This document shows, piece by piece, positions 1 through 5,434 of a DNA stretch of 5,434 bases. Made by a program: the position numbers and the translations under genes. This DNA is from Thaumarchaeota archaeon S13. Lineage in GTDB: Archaea; Thermoproteota; Nitrososphaeria; Nitrososphaerales; Nitrosopumilaceae. The notes under the pieces are model-generated. The model ran no database searches. It was not told the origin of the DNA and saw nothing but the letters and a program-made list of their open reading frames with translations. Within the stretch, counting starts at the first letter, position 1. Every line of letters starts with the position of its first letter. The stretch spans positions 1-5,434 of the forward strand of contig RHFA01000138.1 of NCBI GenBank assembly GCA_003724275.1, written 5' to 3'.

Positions 1-453
1 GGCGATCGGTACGGCAGGGAGCGCTGCCGCGCGCTGGACATTGCGGCGCGCATCGTCTTTGGCGTGAGCGTCATGGACCGCCAGATCGAGGAGTACCTGG
101 TGGCCATGGGCGCGGCACGTTCAGGCATTGAAAAGCGGGAAGAGCGCGTCAGGGCGGTGAGGCGGATGAGCCTAAGCATGCGCCTTGAAAAGATTGGGGA
201 GCACATAAGGGATATAGACGTCAAGGCGCTGCAAGAGAGGGTTGAGGGGATCAGGGAGGTCAGGAACGCGCTGGCGCACTCTACGCTAGACGTCAATGCT
301 GGCGGCAGCGTGGGGCTGGACCCAAAAGTGAAAGAGTACCGCACAGAGACCCTGGAAGCAACGCTGGGCGAGACAGAGTCATGCAACGTCCTGCTTCGGG
401 AAATTTTTGAGGCGGCCCTTATGGGCAAGGACGCGACGGGGGGCGTGGCATGA
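1..453 (+). CDS. HEPN-domain-like protein, 3' part (5' end outside window)
   Basis: The frame is open from the first base with no stop. A GTG at 64 and an ATG at 73 exist, but the 21 codons before 64 read as one continuous amphipathic helix with what follows, and no ribosome-binding site precedes either codon, so I treat the gene as cut at its 5' end. The product is almost all helix. Numbered from the GTG at 64, residues 62-73 read GIREVRNALAHS, which contains R67-N-A-L-A-H72. This is the R-x4-6-H signature of HEPN domains, found in many RNases of toxin-antitoxin, abortive-infection and CRISPR systems; some HEPN proteins are not nucleases. The helix before it (about 33-60, rich in Lys, Arg and Glu) fits the usual HEPN layout. 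A helical tail follows at about 97-120. The stop codon overlaps the ATG of the next gene (ATGA), implying translational coupling. The HEPN assignment rests on one motif plus helical pattern; the family and target are not recognised. Confidence 0.72.
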   Translation, partial: GDRYGRERCRALDIAARIVFGVSVMDRQIEEYLVAMGAARSGIEKREERVRAVRRMSLSMRLEKIGEHIRDIDVKALQERVEGIREVRNALAHSTLDVNAGGSVGLDPKVKEYRTETLEATLGETESCNVLLREIFEAALMGKDATGGVA

Positions 454-2441
454 CCCCTGCGCCCGCAGGGCGCCGGGGCGCCGCTCAACTTAATAGCGAC
501 CAGACGGGTGCGGCCGGGGAGATGGCGGCCCTAGGGCAGCGCATGGATCCGGGAGGCATGGCAGGGTGGAAGATGTCACTGCTAGACCTGAGCAAGTGCG
601 ACATGAAGGCCGGGTCTGATGACTGTCGCAGGCTAGTTGACGGGCTTTTGGAGATCGCAAGGTCGGGCAGTTCCGCGGCCGGGGCCATAGACGAGGCAGG
701 CGAGGCCATGGCCGGAATGTTTGGCAAGTTTCATAGCGACGCCCTCTATAACGACATGCTCGTGGGCATGCTAGACAGGGTGTACATGGTGCCCGGGGGA
801 TGCGAGGGGCTAGACGCGTTTTTTAGGGGAATTGACATCGAGAATGGCCTGCATGACAAGTATGCGTACTTTGCCCTAGACGTTGTTCGCGTGGTCTTGC
901 GGCGCCTGTTCGTGCGCGATGGCGAGTTGCGGGACTCGAGGCAGGCTGCGCTGGGCGCATGCTATGACGCCATGCTTCGGGCCGCGGCGCGAAACGGCCT
1001 GGGCAACCTGGCCGAAATAATGGGCCGCGCCTCAACCCGCGAGGGGTTTTGCGGTTCTGACCCCGACATTTGCAGGATGGCAATGCTGCGCGTCAGCATT
1101 TATGACAGGCGCGACGTGCCATCAGTCGCGGAGGCGCTCAGGGTGCTTGACAGGTACCCTGCGCTCAAGGGCGCCCTTGGCCCCAAGCGCGTCATAGAGT
1201 CATTGCCGCTGCTCACAAGGCTTGTGTACCACATTTCCCTCAGCCACCTGGCGGCGCAAAAGGACCATGCGTGGGTGTACACGGCCGTCTATGAGAGCAA
1301 CGTTCGCGTGAGGTACTGGCTGGACAAGATTGACCTGGGGCACGGCGGCCCCACGAAGAGCCGGCCTGGCGCGGCCGCGCCGGGGCTGGAGCCCGTGGCC
1401 CCAAACACCGTCGTGGCCGCCAGGTACCTGGCGCTGGAGATTGACGACTTTTGGGGGCTCTATGACGCGAACTGTGGGCTGGTGGGGGGCATGGACATAG
1501 ACGACCCCGAGGGGGTGTACGCGGCCATGCGCCGGCAGGGGGGCACCAGGAAGGCCATAAGGGAGATGCGCGAGCGGTTTGGCGCGCGGGCAGGCTGGAC
1601 GTTTGAGGAGGCGTCCGCGAGGATAGACGGCGTGGGGCTCGAGAGGCTCGTGCTCTATGCGCACCTGGTCCTGATGTTTCAAGACGCCGTGTACAGGACC
1701 ATTCCCGGAAGGTATAGCAAAAACCGCCTGCACGCCGTGCGGCAGCTGCAGGTTTGCGCCGAGCTTGGGCCGCCCACCACGGGCGAGGAGAGGGAGGCCG
1801 GGGAGGCATACAATGCCCTGTCTGTCGCGTTCAGCGGGGAAAAGACGCAGGACAGGTACGTCGCCATGCACGAGTCGGCATTGTGCATGCTGTCGATGTA
1901 CGCAAGTTTTGTGGACGCGGTAAAGGGCCATGAAAGGGACGCGCTTGAGGGGTATCTTGGGTTCTCCGTCGAGGTGTACAGCGTGAAATACATGATGCTA
2001 GAGCTGGCCAACTTTGTCGAGCAGTATGCAGGCATGGGGGTTGCGCTGGCAAGGGGCAAGATCGCGTTTACGCCGCGCTTTTTGGGGCGCAGAAAGATCT
2101 ACCAGGAGTTTAGGGACGGCTATGCGGGGCACAGGCGGGCAGACGGCATTGGGGGCCTGCGGGAGATGGTTGAAAAAACACCCGGCCTGATCTCGGACAT
2201 GCTTTATGACATTGTTGAGGCAGGCGCGCTAGCCTCAAGGCTGGCGCGGGAGTTCAAGGAGCACAGGCCGTGCGCGCCAAGGCTGATGACCGACATGGAG
2301 ACGAGGCGAATGGAGGGCAGGCTTGAGACGGTTCGCAGGGCGATCGTTGAGCATTATGGCAACGGGTTTGCGGATCCTGGCCAGGAGCAGGACGCGCTGC
2401 GGAGAATGGAGGAGGTGAGGCGCATACTTGGCGTCGGGTAG
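450..2441 (+). CDS. Large helical protein of unknown function, coupled to HEPN gene
   Basis: This 663-residue frame opens at an ATG overlapping the stop of the HEPN-like gene (ATGA). A run of six G ends 6 bases before the ATG but is not a clean ribosome-binding site. Residues 1-41 are Gly/Ala/Pro-rich, and a more natural protein start would be Met42 (position 573, MSLLDLSKCD), so the true start is uncertain. I recognise no family. The chain is mainly amphipathic helix, with no signal peptide and no convincing membrane segment, so it is probably cytoplasmic. A Gly/Pro/Ala-rich stretch at about residues 297-320 splits it into N-terminal and C-terminal halves. The C-terminal half has aromatic-rich helices (about 397-415, 466-490 and 498-523) and ends in a charged helix (about 611-660). 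Cysteines are scattered and form no CxxC pairs. No Walker, nuclease or protease motif is visible. Its coupling to a HEPN gene suggests a partner, regulator or scaffold of that protein; this is inference. Codon use matches the neighbouring genes. Confidence 0.85.
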   Translation: MTPAPAGRRGAAQLNSDQTGAAGEMAALGQRMDPGGMAGWKMSLLDLSKCDMKAGSDDCRRLVDGLLEIARSGSSAAGAIDEAGEAMAGMFGKFHSDALYNDMLVGMLDRVYMVPGGCEGLDAFFRGIDIENGLHDKYAYFALDVVRVVLRRLFVRDGELRDSRQAALGACYDAMLRAAARNGLGNLAEIMGRASTREGFCGSDPDICRMAMLRVSIYDRRDVPSVAEALRVLDRYPALKGALGPKRVIESLPLLTRLVYHISLSHLAAQKDHAWVYTAVYESNVRVRYWLDKIDLGHGGPTKSRPGAAAPGLEPVAPNTVVAARYLALEIDDFWGLYDANCGLVGGMDIDDPEGVYAAMRRQGGTRKAIREMRERFGARAGWTFEEASARIDGVGLERLVLYAHLVLMFQDAVYRTIPGRYSKNRLHAVRQLQVCAELGPPTTGEEREAGEAYNALSVAFSGEKTQDRYVAMHESALCMLSMYASFVDAVKGHERDALEGYLGFSVEVYSVKYMMLELANFVEQYAGMGVALARGKIAFTPRFLGRRKIYQEFRDGYAGHRRADGIGGLREMVEKTPGLISDMLYDIVEAGALASRLAREFKEHRPCAPRLMTDMETRRMEGRLETVRRAIVEHYGNGFADPGQEQDALRRMEEVRRILGVG

Positions 2442-2443
2442 GC

Positions 2444-2521
2444 GCATGCCGCAGGCAGCCCCATGCGGCAATATTGCCAACGGCCCTAGCCCCAATATGC
2501 GCGGGTTTCTTGCATGCCGCA
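2444..2521 (+). repeat. Intergenic cluster of direct and inverted 7-12 base repeats
   Basis: Between the 663-residue gene and the next gene, GCATGCCGCA occurs twice in direct orientation (2444-2453 and 2512-2521). Its core TGCCGCA also appears once inverted as TGCGGCA (2464-2470). The first and inverted copies can pair as a 7-base stem (2447-2453 with 2464-2470) around a 10-base loop. The second direct copy contains the ATG at 2514. Such an arrangement could be a regulator-binding site or an RNA hairpin between two cistrons; it could also be chance in short GC-rich DNA. Confidence 0.45.
2467..2478. promoter_or_regulatory. Perfect 12-base palindrome GGCAATATTGCC
   Basis: GGCAATATTGCC equals its own reverse complement and contains the longest A/T-only run in this intergenic region (AATATT). 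It lies 36 bases before the ATG at 2514 and 63 before the GTG at 2541. It could be an operator. The AATATT core, or the nearby CAATATG at 2493-2499, could also be a weak TATA-like element for the downstream gene. Its left arm overlaps the inverted TGCGGCA repeat, so two mutually exclusive foldings are possible in RNA. No clear archaeal BRE/TATA box is seen, so a separate promoter is not established. Confidence 0.4.
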
Positions 2522-2525
2522 CCGC

Positions 2526-2531
2526 AGGAGG
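2526..2531 (+). promoter_or_regulatory. Ribosome-binding site AGGAGG favouring the GTG start at 2541
   Basis: AGGAGG matches the pyrimidine-rich 3' end of archaeal 16S rRNA and sits 9 bases before an in-frame GTG at 2541. The upstream in-frame ATG at 2514 has no such site before it and would place AGGAGG inside the coding region. This favours GTG 2541, unless the mRNA is leaderless and begins at about 2514. Confidence 0.55.
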
Positions 2532-2540
2532 CGCTGGCCT

Positions 2541-3218
2541 GTGAGGGACGGCTCGGACGCCATCGGCGCAAGGACTGACGTGCTGCAACAGGCAGAGGAG
2601 GCGATCGGCAGGGCCGGCCAGCATGGCCGCTGCCCAGAGTGGTGCACGGAACTTTTGTCAGGCAACGCCGAGGAGGCAATCGCAAAAATGTCCATGTGCG
2701 CACAGTTTGGGGTCCAGGCAGGGCCGGGGATGCGGTGCCCTGGCCAGGAAGACGGGGTGGTCCTGGACTTTGTGGCCGAGATCGGCGGCGTCGAGTGCTG
2801 GTTTGACGTGATCATGCTAGACGGGGAGCTCGTGCTGCTGGAGGACAATGACCGCAGCACGATGCTCCAGGACGCCCTGTTTGAGTATGGGCGCGCCATG
2901 TCGCGCGAGATCGTCGCGCGCGTCTCGGAGCGCATCGGCAGGCTGTCCGCGTGGGACAGGCAGACCGTCGCCGTGATTTGCGATCCCATGAGGTCGATTG
3001 CGCGCTATGGCGGGCTGGAGGAGGCGCTGGAGGAGCTCGGGAAGAGGTGCGCGTGGCTGAGCGCCGTGGCCCTGGCCGGCGACGAGCGCCTCGAGATACA
3101 CGACGTGCCAGGCTCCGCCAACCCCCTTGACGAGCGGGTGCGCGAGGGAATGCTGCGCCTGCACGACAGGCGGCTGCTCGCCATGGACGCGGCCGGCGGG
3201 GCGGGGCGGGAAGGCTAG
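2541..3218 (+). CDS. Hypothetical protein with strand-rich core, unknown function
   Basis: The preferred start is GTG 2541 (225 residues), because AGGAGG lies 9 bases upstream. An ATG at 2514 would add nine residues, mostly Arg/His/Pro. I recognise no family. Numbered from the GTG, there is an N-terminal helical part (about 10-55) and then a strand-rich core at about 70-102 (VVLDFVAEIGG, then CWFDVIMLDGELVLLED). Next come a long helix (about 108-133), a predicted strand TVAVICD (about 142-148), a Glu/Leu-rich helix (about 158-172), another strand (SAVALAG, about 174-180) and a C-terminal helix. The alternating strands and helices suggest an alpha/beta fold. The core loosely recalls the PD-(D/E)xK nuclease fold (D76, then D89-V-I), but the catalytic Lys position is Ile, so nuclease activity is not supported. 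Five cysteines lie in the first 90 residues without a clear metal-binding pattern. It lies 99 bases after the preceding gene on the same strand and may be cotranscribed with it. Confidence 0.78.
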   Translation: MRDGSDAIGARTDVLQQAEEAIGRAGQHGRCPEWCTELLSGNAEEAIAKMSMCAQFGVQAGPGMRCPGQEDGVVLDFVAEIGGVECWFDVIMLDGELVLLEDNDRSTMLQDALFEYGRAMSREIVARVSERIGRLSAWDRQTVAVICDPMRSIARYGGLEEALEELGKRCAWLSAVALAGDERLEIHDVPGSANPLDERVREGMLRLHDRRLLAMDAAGGAGREG

Positions 3219-3245
3219 CGCAGCTGCCGCCCGTGAACGGCTGCG
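3219..3245. terminator. Possible hairpin between convergent genes (stem 1)
   Basis: Directly after the TAG of the + strand gene, CGCAGC (3219-3224) can pair with GCTGCG (3240-3245) around a 15-base loop. There is no following T-run, and archaeal termination depends mainly on T-rich tracts. It may therefore serve as an RNA 3'-end structure rather than a true terminator, or be chance in GC-rich DNA. Confidence 0.25.
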
Positions 3246-3269
3246 CCGTGCCCGTGCGCGGGATCCAGG

Positions 3270-3299
3270 CCGCGGCAAAAGTCGATCATCACGCCGCGG
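3270..3299. terminator. Possible hairpin at the 3' end of the - strand gene (stem 2)
   Basis: CCGCGGC (3270-3276) is the exact reverse complement of GCCGCGG (3293-3299), giving a 7-base stem with a 16-base loop. The loop includes the TGA stop of the - strand gene (3291-3289). On the - strand, TTTT (3280-3277) falls just inside the loop rather than after the stem. This is weak support for a terminator in the 70-base convergent gap. Confidence 0.25.
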
Positions 3300-4098
3300 G
3301 CCGCGCGCGGCGCCCCGGCGGCCTTGGGCGCGCCTGATTGCGCGGGGGCGCCCTGGGCTTGCGGCCCTTTGGGTCCACAATGTCGATCGCCAGGCCCGGC
3401 GCGGCGCGCGGGACGCCAAAGGCAAAGGACATGGAAATTTTGAGGCGCTCTGCGCCATAGTCGTACGAAATCTCGCCGTCGCCGAGGCCCATTACCATGT
3501 TGCGGGAGTTGACGCAGTATATGCCGCGGCGGCGAACGTGGCGGTCGGTGTGCACCCGCAGGCCGTGCGCGGTGGACGGCTCGACCTGGGCAAGGCTCCC
3601 GGGCAGCTCGCCTCCGGCCTCCATCGCGCTTACGAGGCGCGCCAGCAGCTCGGCGCGGGCATCGTCGTGGCCGCCCCCGACAATGCCGGCGTTCAGCATG
3701 GACGTGAGGGGGTTTATGACCATGTCCGTAAACCTGCCGGCGTCGCGGGCGATTCGGCCGGACACCTGCGCCGGCTCGATGCCCTCCGGCGCGCCGCACA
3801 CATCCTTTATCACCGCGTATGCCCTGCCCCGAAGCCTCGAGAACAGGTCCATCGAGTCGCCCACGTCGCCCCAGGGATGCCCCTCCACGGCGCGCGCCGT
3901 TATCCTGCCGGCGGCGGCAGGCCTGGCGACGCTTGATAGCGCCACGACCTCAAACGACGCCAGCGCGCCTCGCGGGTGGGCGGCCTCCTCTCCCAGGAAC
4001 GACTTGAGCGCGTCGCGCAGCAGGGGATCGTCCGTGTCCCCGCCGGTCATGGCCCAGTTGTGGTCGAGGCCTGCGGCTACCCTGTGAACCAACGCCAC
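3289..4098 (-). CDS. Hypothetical protein downstream of the E1-like/TPR gene
   Basis: The - strand frame gives 269 residues from a GTG at 4098, which overlaps the upstream gene by 22 bases and has only a weak AGGA 4 bases before it. The first ATG is at 4050 (Met17, MTGGDTDDPLL), 26 bases after the upstream stop, giving 253 residues. Neither start has a strong site. I do not recognise the family. Visible parts, numbered from the GTG: an acidic-to-helical N-terminus (about 20-40); a mixed segment (about 45-100); a helix-rich middle (about 108-165) containing FTDMVINPLTSMLNAGIVGG; then a strand-rich C-terminal part (about 178-240) with short alternating strands (GIYCVNSRNMVMGLGDGEIS, then LKISMSFAFG). 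The last 24 residues are an Arg/Pro-rich tail (8 Arg, 7 Pro), probably disordered and perhaps nucleic-acid binding. I see no JAMM protease, E2 or sulfur-carrier motif. Overlap or close spacing indicates cotranscription with the E1-like gene, so it may be that enzyme's partner or substrate (inference). Confidence 0.75.
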   Translation of the reverse strand: MALVHRVAAGLDHNWAMTGGDTDDPLLRDALKSFLGEEAAHPRGALASFEVVALSSVARPAAAGRITARAVEGHPWGDVGDSMDLFSRLRGRAYAVIKDVCGAPEGIEPAQVSGRIARDAGRFTDMVINPLTSMLNAGIVGGGHDDARAELLARLVSAMEAGGELPGSLAQVEPSTAHGLRVHTDRHVRRRGIYCVNSRNMVMGLGDGEISYDYGAERLKISMSFAFGVPRAAPGLAIDIVDPKGRKPRAPPRNQARPRPPGRRARPAA

Positions 4099-5434
4099 AC
4101 GGTCCTGGCAATGTGGCCGAGGTCAATGGACGGCTCCTCGCCCCACTCTGCCCTCTCGGCCTCGCGGAGGCGCCTGCTGGCCTCCTTGAGCGCCCTGCGG
4201 CTGGCCAGGTACTCGGCGTGAGCCGCCTCGAACTGGCTCTGCGCCTCGTCGCTGCGGTGCGCCTCCTTGCGGCGCAGGCCGCACCACGTGGCCGCGTCGA
4301 TCGCGTACCGGAGGGCGCGCATGTACTCGTCCCTGGCGGCCTTGAGGCGAGGAGAGGGAGGAAGCATCAGGTACCGGCCCCCCTCGCGGCCACGCGCAGG
4401 GCGGCCAAGGCCTAACAGCGCCCGGGCCTTGTTCGAGTGTGCCCACATGTACCCCGGCTCTAGCTCGATTGCGCGCTCGGCGGCCTTGAGAGCCTTATCG
4501 CAATCCAAGTTGGTGAGTATCGCAGCTCTGTTGCTGTGCGAGTCGGCGTCGTTGGGATCCAACTCAATCGCCGTGTCTAGGGACTCAAGCGCCTTGCCGT
4601 GCCTGTCGAGGCAGTGGAGCGCCGTTGCCCTGACCCTGTGCGACTTGGGGTTTTTTGGATCCAGAGAGATTGCCTTCTCGGCCGCCTCAAGCGCCTTGCC
4701 GTACTGTTCCATGGAGACAAGCGTGCGGCTCCTCAGCCGGTGGGCCATGGCGTTGTTGGGATCGCCAGAGGGCGACGCGGCGAGCTCGCGCAGAGCTGTT
4801 TCGTTGCGCTCGAGGAGGCGGTTGTACAGCCAGACGGCCTCCTCCTCGTCGCGCACGCCAACGATTACTGCCGAGCCGTCGGCCATAAAGTTGGCGCTCA
4901 CGTCGCGGTACACGAACGAGTGCGTGAACGATCCCGCCCTGCCATGGCCGTGCCGGCCGTCCGCGTACGCGTTCTCAAAGTGGACGAGGATCCCCATCTC
5001 GCCAGTCGGTTCCACCTTTATGTTCCGCGATTCGGCATAGTGCACCACCCTCGAGAGGTCCGGCACAAATCCGACGGGCGGCGCGAGCGTAAACGTGCGC
5101 TTGCCCCTGTTTCTCCCGCAGAGCTCCTCGACGGTGACGCCTCCGGGAACCGTCACGGCGACGCGGTCGGTCCCGCACACGGGGCACTCGTCGGCCCTAA
5201 ACGTCCTCGTTGATGAAAACCCCATCGTGTCAATGTCGACGTGGAGTATCCTGCCAGAGAGGGCCGGCTCCTTGCCGACGAGCACGCGCGCGGCCTCGGA
5301 GGCCTCTATGCCGCCGACTATGGAGAGAACCGCGGGGTTTACGCCCTCTATGCTGCAGGTTGGCATCTCGTCCTCGTCTAGCGACGGGAAGACACAGTGG
5401 TAGCACGCCGTCCTCTCGGGCACTATTGTGAGGG
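4077..5434 (-). CDS. E1-like (ThiF/MoeB/UBA4 family) C-terminal part fused to TPR repeats; 5' end outside window
   Basis: The frame is open to the right edge. The apparent GTG start at 5423 is internal, because the codons before it (L-T-I) continue a family-typical sequence, so the N-terminal ATP-binding part is not visible. Numbered from 5423: CYHC (C7, C10) and CPVC (C80, C83) form the four-Cys zinc site of MoeB/ThiF/UBA4 enzymes. C23, in TCSIEGVNPAVLSIVGGIEA, aligns with the catalytic Cys of ThiF/MOCS3 (NC-x-x-x-GV...), followed by the conserved helix SEAARVLVG. In this family the enzyme adenylates the C-terminal Gly of a ubiquitin-like or sulfur-carrier protein for sulfur transfer or protein conjugation. 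Residues about 90-205 form an extra alpha/beta segment ending in GSAVIVGVRDEEEAVWLYNRLL. TPR repeats cover 221-254, 255-288 and 289-321 (one residue short), with a degenerate fourth from 322. A charged helical tail (about 357-428) ends in an aromatic WRWF. An E1-TPR fusion suggests built-in partner recognition (inference). It is cytoplasmic; no membrane segment is seen. Confidence 0.9.
   Translation of the reverse strand, partial: LTIVPERTACYHCVFPSLDEDEMPTCSIEGVNPAVLSIVGGIEASEAARVLVGKEPALSGRILHVDIDTMGFSSTRTFRADECPVCGTDRVAVTVPGGVTVEELCGRNRGKRTFTLAPPVGFVPDLSRVVHYAESRNIKVEPTGEMGILVHFENAYADGRHGHGRAGSFTHSFVYRDVSANFMADGSAVIVGVRDEEEAVWLYNRLLERNETALRELAASPSGDPNNAMAHRLRSRTLVSMEQYGKALEAAEKAISLDPKNPKSHRVRATALHCLDRHGKALESLDTAIELDPNDADSHSNRAAILTNLDCDKALKAAERAIELEPGYMWAHSNKARALLGLGRPARGREGGRYLMLPPSPRLKAARDEYMRALRYAIDAATWCGLRRKEAHRSDEAQSQFEAAHAEYLASRRALKEASRRLREAERAEWGEEPSIDLGHIARTVWRWFTG
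4461..4763 (-). repeat. TPR-coding repeat array (three units)
   Basis: Three consecutive TPR units of 34, 34 and 33 codons share the pattern DPx(N/D)xxxxxxRAxxL...(G)KALExxxxAIxL, with typical TPR positions occupied (Ala at helix turns, Pro at unit starts). A 17-base identical stretch, CTCAAGCGCCTTGCCGT (+ strand), occurs at 4584-4600 and 4686-4702, exactly 102 bases (34 codons) apart. It encodes GKALE in units 1 and 2, consistent with unit duplication. A fourth, degenerate unit follows toward 4400, but its second helix is replaced by an Arg/Gly-rich stretch. Confidence 0.85.

Noticed and set aside
1200..1931. A 243-codon open frame on the - strand inside the 663-residue gene
   Set aside because: It is a shadow of high-GC third positions, with His/Pro/Arg-rich sequence lacking domain-like pattern. 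The + strand frame covers the whole region with consistent codon use.
2254..2989. Open frames on the - strand spanning the intergenic region around 2442-2540
   Set aside because: Pro/Ser/Arg/Cys-rich products without recognisable pattern, opposite two credible + strand genes. No promoter or ribosome-binding site is visible.
3460..3560. Possible JAMM-protease-like motif (HTDRH, later D residues) in the E1-linked orphan
   Set aside because: The HxHP...SxxD spacing is not met, and no catalytic Glu is placed as in JAMM proteases.
3780..3890. Possible E2-like segment (HPW...C101) in the E1-linked orphan
   Set aside because: There is no HPN tripeptide and no flanking E2 strand pattern. A single His-Pro and one Cys are not evidence.
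3127..3936. A 269-codon open frame on the + strand overlapping the - strand orphan gene
   Set aside because: Its composition is Arg/Ala/His/Val-rich in the way typical of an antisense shadow of GC-rich coding DNA. It has no ribosome-binding site and overlaps the end of the + strand gene, while the opposite-strand product reads as a natural protein.
4461..4763. Periodic 102-base repeat as a CRISPR or tandem DNA array
   Set aside because: The period is 34 codons in frame and matches TPR protein repeats. DNA identity is short and limited to one conserved motif.
4267..5040. A 257-codon + strand frame opposite the E1-TPR gene
   Set aside because: Ser/Arg/Ala-rich antisense shadow. The - strand frame carries unmistakable E1 and TPR motifs.
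5421..5423. GTG at 5423 as the true start of the E1-like gene
   Set aside because: The frame continues to the window edge and the family has a large N-terminal adenylation domain before the first CxxC, so this GTG is an internal Val.

Overview
The window is a GC-rich stretch with five protein genes and almost no spare DNA. I see no RNA gene, mobile element or CRISPR array. The style looks archaeal: high GC combined with frequent AGG (Arg) and ATA (Ile) codons, tight gene packing, one good AGGAGG ribosome-binding site, and starts without such a site. A GC-rich thaumarchaeon of the Cenarchaeum symbiosum type is my best guess. This is inference from codon style and gene content, not a database match.

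Layout: two convergent groups. On the + strand, positions 1-3218 hold (1) the 3' part of a small all-helical HEPN-type protein with an intact R-x4-H ribonuclease-type motif, running in from outside the window; (2) a 663-residue, mostly helical protein of unknown function, joined to the first gene by an ATGA stop/start overlap; and (3) after a short intergenic region rich in inverted and direct repeats, an unrecognised protein of about 225 residues with a strand-rich core. On the - strand, reading inward from the right edge, are (5) the C-terminal part of a ThiF/MoeB/UBA4-family E1-like activating enzyme fused to an extra alpha/beta segment, three to four TPR repeats and a helical tail; and (4) an unrecognised protein of about 250-270 residues that follows it closely or overlaps it. 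The two groups end tail to tail across 70 bases that contain two possible hairpins.

The + strand pair looks like one functional unit (HEPN protein plus large partner), and the - strand pair like another (E1-TPR enzyme plus dedicated partner). The most unusual items are the E1-TPR fusion with its orphan neighbour and the HEPN gene coupled to a large orphan protein. Both are candidates for undescribed systems, but no function can be demonstrated from sequence alone. Both edge genes are cut by the window, so their N-termini are not visible.
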